From Quatrionicoccus australiensis (GTDB lineage Bacteria; Pseudomonadota; Gammaproteobacteria; Burkholderiales; Rhodocyclaceae), in assembly GCF_020510525.1 (NCBI RefSeq), contig NZ_CP075188.1:2542001-2606000 (forward strand): DNA of 64,000 nt, read 5' to 3'. The translations under genes were made by a program, and so were the position numbers. The notes below the pieces were generated by a model, which saw only the letters and a list, made by a program, of their open reading frames with translations, searched no databases and was not told the DNA's origin. Below, piece after piece: positions 1 through 9,115 of the stretch. The stretch's first letter is position 1, and every line of letters begins with the position of its first letter.

Positions 1-2
1 TC

Positions 3-1568
3 GCCAAAGGGGTGCTCGGCCAGAAAACCAAGGGCGGCATCTTCCGCAAGCTGGGCAAGACCATTCAGGTCTTCGATCCGGCCAGCGGCGATTACCGTGA
101 CAGCGACGACAGCCTGGCGCCGGAAGTCGACGCCATGCTCAAGATGAGCGACCCGGCGGCCCGCCTGAGCGCCTTGCGCACTTCGCACCATCCGCAGGCC
201 CAATTCCTGTGGTCCATCTTCCGCGACCTGTTCCACTACTGCGCCGTGCAACTCGAAAACGTCGCTGACAATGCGCGCGATGTCGATTTCGCGCTGCGCT
301 GGGGCTTCGGCTGGGGGCAGGGGCCGTTCGAACTGTGGCAGGCCGCCGGCTGGGCCGAAACGGCACAGGCGATTGCCGCCGACATCGCCGCCGGCAAGGC
401 CATGAGCAGCGTGCCGCTGCCGGCCTGGGTGATGGCCAAGGAGCGCACAGGTGTGCACGGCCCGGCCGGATCGTGGTCGGCCAGCCGCCAGGACAATGTG
501 CCGCGCTCGACCCTGCCGGTCTATGGCCGTCAGCTCTTCCCGGAATTGTTGCTGGGCGAAACCCTGGCCCTGCCGGAGAGCAGCGGCCAAACCCTGTTCG
601 AGAACGACGGTGTCCGTTTGTGGACGCTGCCAACGGTCGACGCCGGCATTGGCATCATTTCCTTCAAGTCCAAGATGCACGCCATCGGCGACGAAGTCCT
701 CGACGGCGTACTGGCTGCACTCAAGCAGGCAGCCGGCAGTCTCGATGGCATGGTCATCTGGCACGACGCGCCCTTTGCCGTTGGCGCCAATCTCAAACAG
801 ATCAGCGATGCCTGCGTGGCCGGTGATTTCGATCGCCTCGAACAGACGGTGAGCAAGTTCCAGCAGGCGACGATGGCCATCAAGTATGCGCAACTGCCGG
901 TCGTGGCTGCCGTGCAAGGCATGGCGCTCGGTGGTGGTTGCGAGTTCGCCATGCACGCCGCCAAGCGCGTGCTGGCGCTGGAAAGCTATCTCGGTCTGGT
1001 CGAAGTCGGCGTCGGGCTGATCCCGGCCGGCGGCGGCTGCAAGGAGCTGGCGCTGCGCGCGGCCCGTTGGGCGGCACAGTCCGGCGCTTCGGGCGAAGTG
1101 CTCGGCAACCTGTCGCCAACCTTCATGACCGTGGCCATGGGCAAGACCAGCAAGAGCGCGCATGAAGCGATCGATCTCGGCTTCGGCAAGGCCGGCGACA
1201 CACTCCTGTTCAATGCCCGCGAACTGCTCTTTGTTGCCCTCAAGGAAGCCCGCCTGCTGGCCGATGCCGGCTATGTCCCGCCGGTCCCGGCGCGCGGCGT
1301 TCCGGTGGCCGGTCGGGCCGGTATCGCCAGCATGGAGATGACACTGATCAACATGCGCGAAGGCGGCATGATTTCGGCCCACGATTACCGCGTTTCCCGC
1401 GCCGTCGCCGTTGCCCTGTGCGGCGGTGAAGTCGAATACGGCAGCCTGGTCGATGAAGCCTGGCTGCTGGCCGTCGAACGCCGGCAATTCCTCGAACTCC
1501 TCAAAACCCCGGAAACCCAGGCACGCATCAAGCACATGCTGGACACCGGCAAACCCCTGCGTAACTGA
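3..1568 (+). CDS. 3-hydroxyacyl-CoA dehydrogenase / enoyl-CoA hydratase, C-terminal part (5' end outside window)
   Basis: The reading frame is open from base 3, so only the last about 520 residues are visible. The first third matches the C-terminal half of 3-hydroxyacyl-CoA dehydrogenases (FALRWGFGWGQGPFELW). The second part is a crotonase fold with the oxyanion-hole region (VAAVQGMALGGGCE) and a glycine-rich loop (GLIPAGGGCKEL). The domain order, dehydrogenase then hydratase, fits the roughly 800-residue FadJ-like bifunctional family rather than FadB, whose hydratase is N-terminal. It would hydrate enoyl-CoA and oxidise 3-hydroxyacyl-CoA in the cytoplasm. A thiolase and an acyl-CoA dehydrogenase follow at once, giving a beta-oxidation operon. 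The family call is firm; substrate chain length is not visible. Confidence 0.9.
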   Translation, partial: AKGVLGQKTKGGIFRKLGKTIQVFDPASGDYRDSDDSLAPEVDAMLKMSDPAARLSALRTSHHPQAQFLWSIFRDLFHYCAVQLENVADNARDVDFALRWGFGWGQGPFELWQAAGWAETAQAIAADIAAGKAMSSVPLPAWVMAKERTGVHGPAGSWSASRQDNVPRSTLPVYGRQLFPELLLGETLALPESSGQTLFENDGVRLWTLPTVDAGIGIISFKSKMHAIGDEVLDGVLAALKQAAGSLDGMVIWHDAPFAVGANLKQISDACVAGDFDRLEQTVSKFQQATMAIKYAQLPVVAAVQGMALGGGCEFAMHAAKRVLALESYLGLVEVGVGLIPAGGGCKELALRAARWAAQSGASGEVLGNLSPTFMTVAMGKTSKSAHEAIDLGFGKAGDTLLFNARELLFVALKEARLLADAGYVPPVPARGVPVAGRAGIASMEMTLINMREGGMISAHDYRVSRAVAVALCGGEVEYGSLVDEAWLLAVERRQFLELLKTPETQARIKHMLDTGKPLRN

Positions 1569-1585
1569 GACGGCGGAGACAGACA

Positions 1586-2785
1586 ATGAACAAACAGATT
1601 CAGGACGCCTATATCGTCGCCGTGACCCGTACCCCGGTCGCCAAGCGCAAGGGCATGTATCGCAACGTGCGGCCGGATGACCTGCTGGCCCACGTCCTCA
1701 AGAGTGTCATGGCGCAGGCGCCGGGGCTGGACCCGGCATTGATCGGCGACGTGATCGTCGGTTGCGCCATGCCGGAAGCCGAACAAGGCATGAACGTCGC
1801 CCGCATCGGCGTCTTGCTGGCCGGGCTGCCGAACAACGTGCCGGGCATTACCATCAACCGCTTCTGCTCGTCCGGTTCGCAGGCGGTGGCCGATGCGGCC
1901 AACCAGATCCGCCTCGGCCAGGCCGATGTGATGATCGCGGCCGGCACCGAGTCGATGACGGTGATGACCAACATGATGGGCAACAAGGTGGTGGTCAATC
2001 CAGGCGTGTTCGCCCACGACGAGCAGCGGGCCATCGCCTTCGGCATGGGCCTGACCGCCGAGAAGGTGGCCGAGCAATGGCACATCAGCCGCGAGGAACA
2101 GGATGCCTTTGCCTACGCCTCGCACCAGAAGGCCTGCGCAGCGATCGATGCCGGCCACTTCAAGGCCGAGATCACGCCATATCTGGTCGACGAGTATCTG
2201 CCCGACCTGAAAACCGGCGAGGTCAAACATCGCCAGCGCCTGGCCGAGCATGACGAAGGCGCACGCGCCGACGTGACGCTGCAGAGCCTGGCCAAGCTGA
2301 AACCGGTGTTCCACGCCAGGGGCTCGGTGACGCCCGGCAACGCCTCGCAGATGTCGGACGGTGCAGCAGCGGTGCTGCTCGTTTCGGAAAAGATCCTCAA
2401 GCAGTTCAACCTGGTACCGCTGGCCCGCTTCTGCAGCTTTGCCGTAGCCGGTGTGCCGCCCGAAATCATGGGCATCGGCCCGGTCGCGGCGATCCCCAAG
2501 GCGTTGAAGCTGGCCGGCATCGCTGAACACCAGCTGGACTGGATCGAGCTCAACGAAGCCTTCGCCGCGCAGGCGCTGGCCGTGTTGAAGGATGTGCCGC
2601 TCGATCCGGGCAAGATCAACCCGCTCGGCGGCGCCATCGCGCTGGGCCATCCGCTCGGCGCAACCGGTGCCATCCGCACCGCCACGCTGGTGCATGGCCT
2701 GCAGCGCACCGGCGGCAAGTACGGCATGGTCAGCATGTGCATCGGCACCGGCATGGGTGCGGCCGGCATCTTCGAACGGCTGTGA
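1586..2785 (+). CDS. acetyl-CoA C-acyltransferase (thiolase)
   Basis: This 399-residue protein has the usual thiolase length. The acyl-accepting cysteine is in NRFCSSGSQAV (about residue 90). The two C-terminal catalytic motifs are GHPLGATGAIR (His) and CIGTGMGAA (Cys). It cleaves 3-ketoacyl-CoA to acetyl-CoA and a shortened acyl-CoA, the last step of beta-oxidation. The ATG lies 17 nt after the previous stop with a GGAGAC ribosome site. The neighbours supply the hydration/oxidation and dehydrogenation steps, so a degradative (FadA-like) role is more likely than a biosynthetic one. Confidence 0.93.
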   Translation: MNKQIQDAYIVAVTRTPVAKRKGMYRNVRPDDLLAHVLKSVMAQAPGLDPALIGDVIVGCAMPEAEQGMNVARIGVLLAGLPNNVPGITINRFCSSGSQAVADAANQIRLGQADVMIAAGTESMTVMTNMMGNKVVVNPGVFAHDEQRAIAFGMGLTAEKVAEQWHISREEQDAFAYASHQKACAAIDAGHFKAEITPYLVDEYLPDLKTGEVKHRQRLAEHDEGARADVTLQSLAKLKPVFHARGSVTPGNASQMSDGAAAVLLVSEKILKQFNLVPLARFCSFAVAGVPPEIMGIGPVAAIPKALKLAGIAEHQLDWIELNEAFAAQALAVLKDVPLDPGKINPLGGAIALGHPLGATGAIRTATLVHGLQRTGGKYGMVSMCIGTGMGAAGIFERL

Positions 2786-2795
2786 GGGGGCGAGC

Positions 2796-4592
2796 ATGAG
2801 CGACTATCGCGCCCCGATTGAAGACATGCGCTTCGTCATGGACGAGCTGGCCGATTTGCCCGGCATCGCCCGCCTGCCCGGCTTCGAGGAGGCAACGCCC
2901 GACATGGCCGACGCCATTCTCGAAGAAGCGGCCAAATTCACCGGCGAAGTGCTCGCCCCGCTGAATGCGGTCGGTGACCGCGAAGGTTGCCGCTGGCAGG
3001 AGGGTGCGGTGAGCACACCGCCGGGCTGGAAGGAAGCCTATCGCCAGTATTGCGAAAGCGGCTGGAATGGCATTGCCTGTTCACCTGCATATGGCGGGCA
3101 AGGCCTGCCCAACGTGCTGGCTATCGCCGTCAAGGAAATGGTCTGTTCGGCCAATCTGGCCTTTTCGGTTTGCCCCCTGCTGACCACCGGCGCCATCGAA
3201 GCCTTGATGACCTGCGCCAGCAGCGAGCTGATCGAGACCTATCTGGCCAAAATGATCAGCGGCGAATGGACAGGCACCATGAACCTGACCGAGCCGCAGG
3301 CCGGCTCCGATCTGGCGCTGTTACGCAGCCGGGCCGAACCGCAGGCCGACGGCACTTACCGCATCTTCGGCCAGAAGATCTTCATCAGCTATGGCGAGCA
3401 CGACATGGCGGAAAACATCGTGCATCTGGTGCTTGCCCGCCTGCCCGATGCGCCACCCGGCGTAAGGGGCATTTCGCTGTTTCTCGTACCCAAGGTTCTG
3501 GTGAATGCCGATGGTTCGCCCGGCATGCAGAACGACGTTGCCTGCGTCTCGATCGAGCACAAGCTGGGTATCCACGGCAGCCCGACCTGCGTCATGGCAT
3601 TCGGCGAACAGGGCGGCGCCGTCGGCCATCTGCTTGGCATGGCGAATCGCGGCCTGGAATACATGTTCATCATGATGAATGAGGCACGCATGGGCGTCGG
3701 CCTGCAGGGTGTCGCCCTCGGAGAGCGGGCCTACCAGCAGGCACTGGCTTATGCACGCGAACGCAAACAGGGCCGGGATGCGGTCACCGGCGAGGCGCTT
3801 GTCAGCATCGACAAGCATCCGGATATCCGCCGCATGCTGATGTTGATGAAGTCGCGCGTTGAAGCCTGCCGCGCCACGACCTATTACACCGCCGGTCTGC
3901 TCGACCGGGCGCATGCCGGCATGGATCCGGAACAAAAGAAGCGAGACCTGCTCCTGGCTGAATTCCTGATCCCCGTGGTCAAGGGAGGCGGCACCGAGAT
4001 GGGAATCGAAGTGACTTCGCTCGGCATCCAGATTCATGGCGGCATGGGCTTCATCGAAGAAACCGGCGCCGCACAGTACTGGCGCGATTCGCGGATCACA
4101 ACGATCTACGAAGGCACAACCGGCATTCAGGCCAACGACCTGATCTATCGCAAGCTGATGCGCGACCAGGGCGCCACCGCCAAGATCGTCTTCGACGAGG
4201 TGCGCGCAACCGCCGCAGCACTGCTGGATTCCGCTTGTCCTGAGCTGCAGGCCATCGGCCAGCGCTTGTTGACCGCGCAGCAGGCCTGGTGCGACGCAAC
4301 AGAGTGGGTGTTAAGCAATGCCAAGAGCAATGCCTCCGGCGTGCTGACGGCAGCGGTTTCCTACCTGAACCTGGCGACCACCGTCTGCGGTGGCTGGATG
4401 TTGGGTAAGGCAGCCCTCGTGGCCGCCAGCCACCTGGACAAAGGTGAGGGCGCGCCGCGCTTCTCGCGCAACAAGATTGCGACCGCCGGATTTTATGCCG
4501 AACAAATTCTGGCGCAGGCGCATGCCTGGGAAAGAATCGTCGCTGCCGGCGATGCTTCGATCAAGCACATCGGTGACGAACTATTCGAATAG
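2796..4592 (+). CDS. acyl-CoA dehydrogenase, long form with C-terminal extension
   Basis: The 598-residue FAD flavoprotein should introduce the 2,3-double bond in acyl-CoA and pass electrons to ETF. It contains the acyl-CoA dehydrogenase signatures GEWTGTMNLTEPQAGSD, GIHGSPTC and the C-terminal QIHGGMGFIEETG...YEGTTGIQANDL. About 130 residues follow the core, as in the PaaF/AidB-like 600-residue subgroup. The start is ATG 2796, 11 nt after the thiolase stop and preceded by a G-rich ribosome site. An upstream in-frame extension overlaps the thiolase and is rejected. The operon ends at the terminator at 4653-4679. Confidence 0.92.
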   Translation: MSDYRAPIEDMRFVMDELADLPGIARLPGFEEATPDMADAILEEAAKFTGEVLAPLNAVGDREGCRWQEGAVSTPPGWKEAYRQYCESGWNGIACSPAYGGQGLPNVLAIAVKEMVCSANLAFSVCPLLTTGAIEALMTCASSELIETYLAKMISGEWTGTMNLTEPQAGSDLALLRSRAEPQADGTYRIFGQKIFISYGEHDMAENIVHLVLARLPDAPPGVRGISLFLVPKVLVNADGSPGMQNDVACVSIEHKLGIHGSPTCVMAFGEQGGAVGHLLGMANRGLEYMFIMMNEARMGVGLQGVALGERAYQQALAYARERKQGRDAVTGEALVSIDKHPDIRRMLMLMKSRVEACRATTYYTAGLLDRAHAGMDPEQKKRDLLLAEFLIPVVKGGGTEMGIEVTSLGIQIHGGMGFIEETGAAQYWRDSRITTIYEGTTGIQANDLIYRKLMRDQGATAKIVFDEVRATAAALLDSACPELQAIGQRLLTAQQAWCDATEWVLSNAKSNASGVLTAAVSYLNLATTVCGGWMLGKAALVAASHLDKGEGAPRFSRNKIATAGFYAEQILAQAHAWERIVAAGDASIKHIGDELFE

Positions 4593-4652
4593 GGATAAAT
4601 GTGAGGGTCACTCTGCGGGTGGGGCAACGTTTTTGTTGCCTGCATCGCTTTC

Positions 4653-4679
4653 GAGGGGGGTTATACCCCCTCTTTTTTT
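4653..4679 (+). terminator. Rho-independent terminator of the beta-oxidation operon
   Basis: A 7-bp GC-rich stem (GAGGGGG/CCCCCTC, arms 4653-4659 and 4666-4672) with a 6-nt loop is followed by seven T residues. It lies 60 bp after the acyl-CoA dehydrogenase stop. A smaller hairpin (GGCAAC/GTTGCC, 4623-4640) precedes it. Confidence 0.85.
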
Positions 4680-4845
4680 CAGATCAGCAATTCGAAATCA
4701 GCAAGCGGGTGAGCAGTCCACCGCTTGGACAATGAGTTTTTCAACGCCATCGATACAGGGCACCCATTCGAAAAATGAGGAAGCCGCCATTTGCAGCAAG
4801 TCGCCACTGATCGGTGGCATCCGGTCGATTGCCGATGTGTGACGC

Positions 4846-5618
4846 ACTGCGTCACGAATTGAGCTGCCCCCACTACCCACGCTATTACGCGTCGAGAGTG
4901 CCGATGCCCAGCAGTGGTACATGAACGAAGCCGCCGCGCAGAACTGGAGTTCCCGCGCACTGGAGCGCCAGATCGGCACCTTGTATTACGAACGACTGCT
5001 GCTGAGTGAAGACAAGCAGGCAGTTACTGCCGAAACCGATGCCAAGCTGGGCGCCCTGAAACAAGTACCGCGCGAATTCATCCGTGACCCGGTGATGCTC
5101 GAATTCCTCGGCTTCCCTGATAGCGGCAAGCTGCTGGAATCGACGCTGGAACAGGCCTTGATGGATAAGTTGCAGGCTTTCCTGCTCGAACTGGGCAAGG
5201 GCTTTGCCTTTGTCGCCCGCCAGCAACGCATCAGCACGGAAAGCAAGGATTTCTACATTGATCTGGTGTTCTACAACTACCTGCTCAAGTGCTTTGTGCT
5301 GATCGACCTGAAAACCCATGAGCTGACGCATCAGGACATCGGGCAGATGGATATGTATGTCCGTATGTCCGCATGTACGACGATCTCAAGCGTGGCCCGG
5401 ATGACAACCCCACCGTCGGCATCCTGCTCTGCGAACACAAGGATCATTCCGTGGTGCGCTACTCGGTGCTGCACGACAGCGAGCAGTTGTTCGCCAGCAA
5501 ATATCGCCTGATCCTGCCCAGCGAAGAAGAGCTGCGCTGCGAGATCGAACGCGAACGGGCGATCCTGGACGAAGCCCAAAATACTGCACAGGACATTCCG
5601 GGAGAAGGACTGGCATGA
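4846..5618 (+). pseudogene. YhcG/DUF1016-type PD-(D/E)XK nuclease remnant
   Basis: The nuclease half of a YhcG-family protein is readable: NWSSRALERQI, FYIDLVFYNYLLKCFVLIDLK (the PD-(D/E)xK core) and the C-terminal YDDLKRG...VGILLCEHKD. It is broken. At 5356-5371 the 8-mer TATGTCCG occurs twice in tandem; removing one copy restores MDMYVRMYDDLK and joins the frames at 4921 and 5373. A second frame slip lies near 4880, between LSCPHYP and LLRVESADAQQWYMNE. The N-terminal domain is missing. YhcG proteins often accompany restriction systems, and a nine-codon ORF (MSKSAALEV) just after the stop may be the start of a lost partner. Not functional as read. Confidence 0.85.
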
Positions 5619-6103
5619 GCAAGAGCGCTGCGCTCGAAGTCTAGCCCGACCATCAAGGTCAGCTACGGCCGAGAACCTCTCGCCAGGCATCCGGCGGATT
5701 CACCTCCCCGTCTCAGACGCCACAGCCCTTAATGTCGCAGACCAGAGCATCACCCGCATTCCCGCCCTCTAGCCCCCGAACCTGACTACGCCACCAATCC
5801 TGAAAGGCTTGCGGCCACCCCAGGTCACCGGTTGGTTGTTCTTCATGATGCAAGCTGCTCCCTGTCGCCTGCGGGACTCATGCGCGAGGCCGCCAGGCAA
5901 TGTTTATATGATTTTTTATCTGTAAACGAGGGGCAAGCAGGAAATACGCCTATCACGAAGGCAATAGTCCGGGCCTCTCCGGGAATGCCGGAAACGCTTG
6001 CGCTACGGCAATCGCCGGATACCGGGGGTACATCACGACGTGCTGCAGCGCTGTCGACTACTCGACAAGCGATGCAGCATGCGTAAAGTTTGCTACATTT
6101 TTT
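5619..6103. other. 485-bp intergenic stretch without a supported gene
   Basis: No reading frame here has a plausible ribosome site or a recognisable family. The stretch starts just after the YhcG remnant with a short dead-end ORF and ends at the 3' end of the minus-strand deaminase gene. A T-rich run (6098-6105) abuts the deaminase stop but no good hairpin precedes it. An AT-rich patch around 5905-5930 is out of character with the surroundings. It is most simply read as decay or deletion scar. Confidence 0.5.
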
Positions 6104-7135
6104 TCAGGCCTCGGCAAAACACGCATCAAGCCGCGCGATCCAGCCGGCCTTTTCGGCATCGCTGGCGAAGCTCGCCTCGAAACTGTTGCGCGCCAGCTGG
6201 TACCAGGTCGCCGCATCGAAATGGAATGCGGCCTGCACGGCGCGGATGTTGTCGTTGAGATAACCGCCGAAATAGGCCGGGTCGTCGCTGTTCAGCGTGA
6301 CTTTGGCGCCCTGTGCCAGCAGCTTGCCTAGCGTGTGCCCGGTCATGTCCTTGAACACGCAGAGACGGATGTTCGACAGCGGGCAGACCGTCAGCGGCAC
6401 ACCTTCGCGCACCAGACGCTCGACGACGGCGACATCCTCAAGGGCACGCACGCCGTGATCGATGCGTTTCGAGCCGAGCAAATCGAGGGCTTCGCTGATG
6501 TAGACCGGTGGGCCTTCCTCGCCGGCATGTGCGACGACCGGCTTGCCGAGTGCGCGGCAGCGGGCGAAGACGCGCGCGAACTTGCTCGGCGGATTACCCT
6601 TTTCCGAGGAGTCGAGACCGAAACCGTCGATCCGCGCCAGATGCGGTTCGGCCTCGGCCAGCGTGGCGAAGGCGTCTTCCTCGCTGAGATGGCGCAGGAA
6701 ACAGAGAATCAGCCGACCGCTGATGCCCCAGCGCGCCTGACCCTGGCGCAGGCCTTCTTCCAGGCCATCGAGCACGGTAACGAAGGGAATGCCGCGCGCC
6801 GTATGCGTCTGCGGATCGAAGAACATCTCGGCATGGATCACGTTGTCGGCCGCGGCGCGCTCGAGATAGGCCAGCATCAGGTCGCGGAAATCGTCGGCCG
6901 TGCGCAGCACGTCGGCACAGGCGTAGTAGAGATCGAGGAAGGATTGCAGGCTGTCGAAATCGTAGGCGGCAGCGAGCGCCGCTTCATCGGCGTAAGGCAG
7001 CGTGATGCCGTTGCGGCGGGCCAGCGCGAAGGCCAGCGCCGGCTCCAGCGTGCCTTCGATATGCACATGCAGCTCGGCCTTGGGCATGCGGCAGGCCAGT
7101 TCGAGGCTGGCGTCCTTGTCTTGCGTGGCGATCAT
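6104..7135 (-). CDS. adenine deaminase (adenosine deaminase superfamily)
   Basis: This 343-residue amidohydrolase has the metal and catalytic motifs of the adenosine deaminase superfamily: ELHVHIEGTLEP (HxH), VAHAGEEGPP (His and catalytic Glu), IDHGVRA, and LNSDDPAYFGGY (metal Asp). It closely resembles, from memory, the Pseudomonas PA0148 group shown to deaminate adenine to hypoxanthine rather than adenosine. The context supports this because hypoxanthine feeds the adjacent xanthine dehydrogenase. Start ATG 7135 is preferred over a longer frame because an AGGAG site lies 7 nt upstream. It follows the BMP protein gene on the same strand, past a terminator-like hairpin. Adenosine as substrate is the alternative. 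Confidence 0.85.
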   Translation of the reverse strand: MIATQDKDASLELACRMPKAELHVHIEGTLEPALAFALARRNGITLPYADEAALAAAYDFDSLQSFLDLYYACADVLRTADDFRDLMLAYLERAAADNVIHAEMFFDPQTHTARGIPFVTVLDGLEEGLRQGQARWGISGRLILCFLRHLSEEDAFATLAEAEPHLARIDGFGLDSSEKGNPPSKFARVFARCRALGKPVVAHAGEEGPPVYISEALDLLGSKRIDHGVRALEDVAVVERLVREGVPLTVCPLSNIRLCVFKDMTGHTLGKLLAQGAKVTLNSDDPAYFGGYLNDNIRAVQAAFHFDAATWYQLARNSFEASFASDAEKAGWIARLDACFAEA

Positions 7136-7239
7136 GGGAATTCTCCTGAGAGCTTGGCCGGCGACCAACATCAAGCCTAGCCTGAGCCATGGATTCTACA
7201 AAATACTTGCGATACCGGCCGGCAAAAGCGGCCAGCCAA

Positions 7240-7267
7240 TAAAAAACGCGACCCGCAGGCCGCGTTT
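7240..7267 (-). terminator. terminator after the BMP-family gene
   Basis: Read on the minus strand, AAACGCG...CGCGTTT (7261-7267 and 7244-7250) forms a stem and continues into a T run (7240-7246). It lies 17 bp past the stop of the binding-protein gene. It may reduce read-through into the deaminase gene, favouring excess binding protein. Confidence 0.7.
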
Positions 7268-7284
7268 CCGGGTACCGGTGGTGC

Positions 7285-8361
7285 TTACTTCGGAATCGAA
7301 CCTTCGACGCCTTCGACGTAGAAGTTCATCTTCTTCAGGTCGCCATCGGCGTAGGTCTTGCCGGCGGCGAGCAGTTCCTTGCCGCTCTGATCCTTGAGCG
7401 GGCCGGTGAAGGGGTGCAGCGTACCGGCCTTGATCGCGTCGCGGCGCTCTTCGGCCAGCTTCTTGACCGGTGCGGTAACGGCCGGACCGAAGCTTTCGAT
7501 ATTGACGGCGCCTTCCTTGACGCCCCACCACAGGTCGCCGCTCTTCCAGGTGCCGGCCTGCACTTCATCCAGCGTCTTCTTGTAGATCACGCCCCAGTTG
7601 AGCACGGAAGCCGCCAGGTGGGCCTTGCCGCCGAACTTGGTCATGTCCGAATCCCAGCCGAAGGCGAGCACGCCCTTCTCCTGCGCAGCCTGGACGACGG
7701 CCGGCGAGTCGGTGTTCTGCATGAGCACGTCACAGCCTTGCGAAATCAGCGCCAGCGCGGCTTCGCGTTCCTTGCCCGGATCGAACCAGGAGTTCACCCA
7801 GATGGCGCGCGTCGTGATTGCCGGATTGACGCTGCGCGCGCCGATCGTGAAGGCGTTGATGTTGCGGATGACTTCCGGGATGGGAATCGAGGCGACGACG
7901 CCGAGCTTGTTGCCCTTGCTCATCTTGCCGGCAACGACGCCGAGCATGTAGGCGCCTTCATAGGTACGCACGTCGTACACACCGAGGTTGGCGGCCGTCT
8001 TGTAGCCGGTGGCGTGCATGAACACGGTATTCGGGAAGGCCTTGGCGACCTTGGCCATCTGGTTCATGTAACCGAAGGAGGTGCCGAAGACGACCTTGTT
8101 GCCCTTCTGGGCCAGATCGCGGAAGACGCGTTCGGCGTCGGCGGTTTCTGGCACGTTCTCGACAAATGCGGTCTTGACCTTGCCGCCCGACTGGCTTTCC
8201 AGCAGCTTGCGGCCTTCATCGTGCGAATAGGTCCAGCCGTGATCGCCGGTCGGGCCGATATAGACGAAACCGGCCTTGACCGGTTCGGCGGCTTGGGCAG
8301 CGGTCAGGCCGGCAACGGCCATGACCGCAACGGCAGTGAGTGTCTTGAGTCTGGACAGCAT
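7285..8361 (-). CDS. BMP-family ABC transporter substrate-binding protein (purine/nucleoside uptake)
   Basis: The 358-residue exported protein has a classical signal peptide (MLSRLKTLTAVAVMAVAG...AQAA, residues 1-25). There is no lipobox Cys, so it should be soluble in the periplasm. The body shows BMP/PnrA-type signatures: KAGFVYIGPTGDHGWTYSHD, YEGAYMLGVVAG, GCDVLMQNTDSPAVV. BMP proteins bind purine nucleosides or related compounds. The cognate ATPase and permeases are probably those at 14.2-17.8 kb. ATG 8361 is chosen because AAGGAG precedes it and the signal peptide starts there; the longer frame adds 17 unlikely residues. It is transcribed divergently from the plus-strand purine genes. 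Confidence 0.9.
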   Translation of the reverse strand: MLSRLKTLTAVAVMAVAGLTAAQAAEPVKAGFVYIGPTGDHGWTYSHDEGRKLLESQSGGKVKTAFVENVPETADAERVFRDLAQKGNKVVFGTSFGYMNQMAKVAKAFPNTVFMHATGYKTAANLGVYDVRTYEGAYMLGVVAGKMSKGNKLGVVASIPIPEVIRNINAFTIGARSVNPAITTRAIWVNSWFDPGKEREAALALISQGCDVLMQNTDSPAVVQAAQEKGVLAFGWDSDMTKFGGKAHLAASVLNWGVIYKKTLDEVQAGTWKSGDLWWGVKEGAVNIESFGPAVTAPVKKLAEERRDAIKAGTLHPFTGPLKDQSGKELLAAGKTYADGDLKKMNFYVEGVEGSIPK

Positions 8362-8524
8362 GCGAAGTTCTCCTTGGAAGGTCTGTGAGGGTTGGTTGCT
8401 GCACTGTAGCAATCAAGTGCGGTCCAACCTATCTCGCCAACGTTATGACCAGTATTGCTCAGGACTGTCATGCCCCGGGCAAGGCTGCCGCGATAATTCC
8501 GGCAACACTTTACGAAAGCCCGCC

Positions 8525-9019
8525 ATGCCCAGCAACCTGACCGAACTCGACGCGCAGCACCTGCGCTACTGCATCGCCCTCTCCCGCCAGGTGCGCGACA
8601 GCGGCAAGCATCCCTTCGCTGCCATCGTCGTCGATGCCGCCGGCCATATCGTCGCCGAAGCCGGCAACGATTCGCTGCCACCCGAGGGCGATCCGACCCG
8701 CCACGCCGAACTGGTCGCCGCCGGCCTCGCCGCCCGCCGCCTGAGCCCGGAACAGCTCGCCGCCGCGACGCTCTACACCAGCGCCGAACCCTGCGCCATG
8801 TGCGCCGGCGCCATCTACTGGTGCGGCATCGGCCGCGTCGTTTATGCGCTGTCCGAGCACAAGCTGCTCGGCCTGACCGGCGACCACCCGGAAAACCCGA
8901 CCTTCGCCCTGCCCTGCCGTGAGGTGTTTGCGCGCGGCCAGCGCCGCATCGACGTCACCGGCCCCTGCCTGGAGGACGAGGCCGCGGCGCCGCACATCGG
9001 CTTCTGGCAGCAACCATAA
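8525..9019 (+). CDS. nucleoside/guanine deaminase, cytidine-deaminase fold
   Basis: The 164-residue zinc enzyme has the CDA signature: TRHAELVAA (HAE: zinc ligand and proton-shuttle Glu) and EPCAMCAGAIYWCG (PCxxC zinc ligands). Length and pattern fit the GuaD/TadA-like nucleoside deaminases. Its position between the purine binding protein and xanthine dehydrogenase suggests deamination of a purine or related base in the cytoplasm. A second, amidohydrolase-type guanine deaminase lies at 19.1 kb, so the two may have different substrates. A tRNA-editing (TadA) role is unlikely here but cannot be excluded from sequence alone. Confidence 0.82.
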   Translation: MPSNLTELDAQHLRYCIALSRQVRDSGKHPFAAIVVDAAGHIVAEAGNDSLPPEGDPTRHAELVAAGLAARRLSPEQLAAATLYTSAEPCAMCAGAIYWCGIGRVVYALSEHKLLGLTGDHPENPTFALPCREVFARGQRRIDVTGPCLEDEAAAPHIGFWQQP

Positions 9020-9115
9020 GAAAGCGCACATAACCCTTATCGTCCCGGGCCTCTCAACCCTGCCCGATGAGCTGTGCTACCTTGAACCATCGTCACAGGA
9101 AACCCTTTCAGCATC

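Noticed and set aside
5832..6086. 84-codon ORF in the gap before the adenine deaminase gene
   Set aside because: No ribosome site, no family, and mixed composition; more likely chance in decayed DNA.
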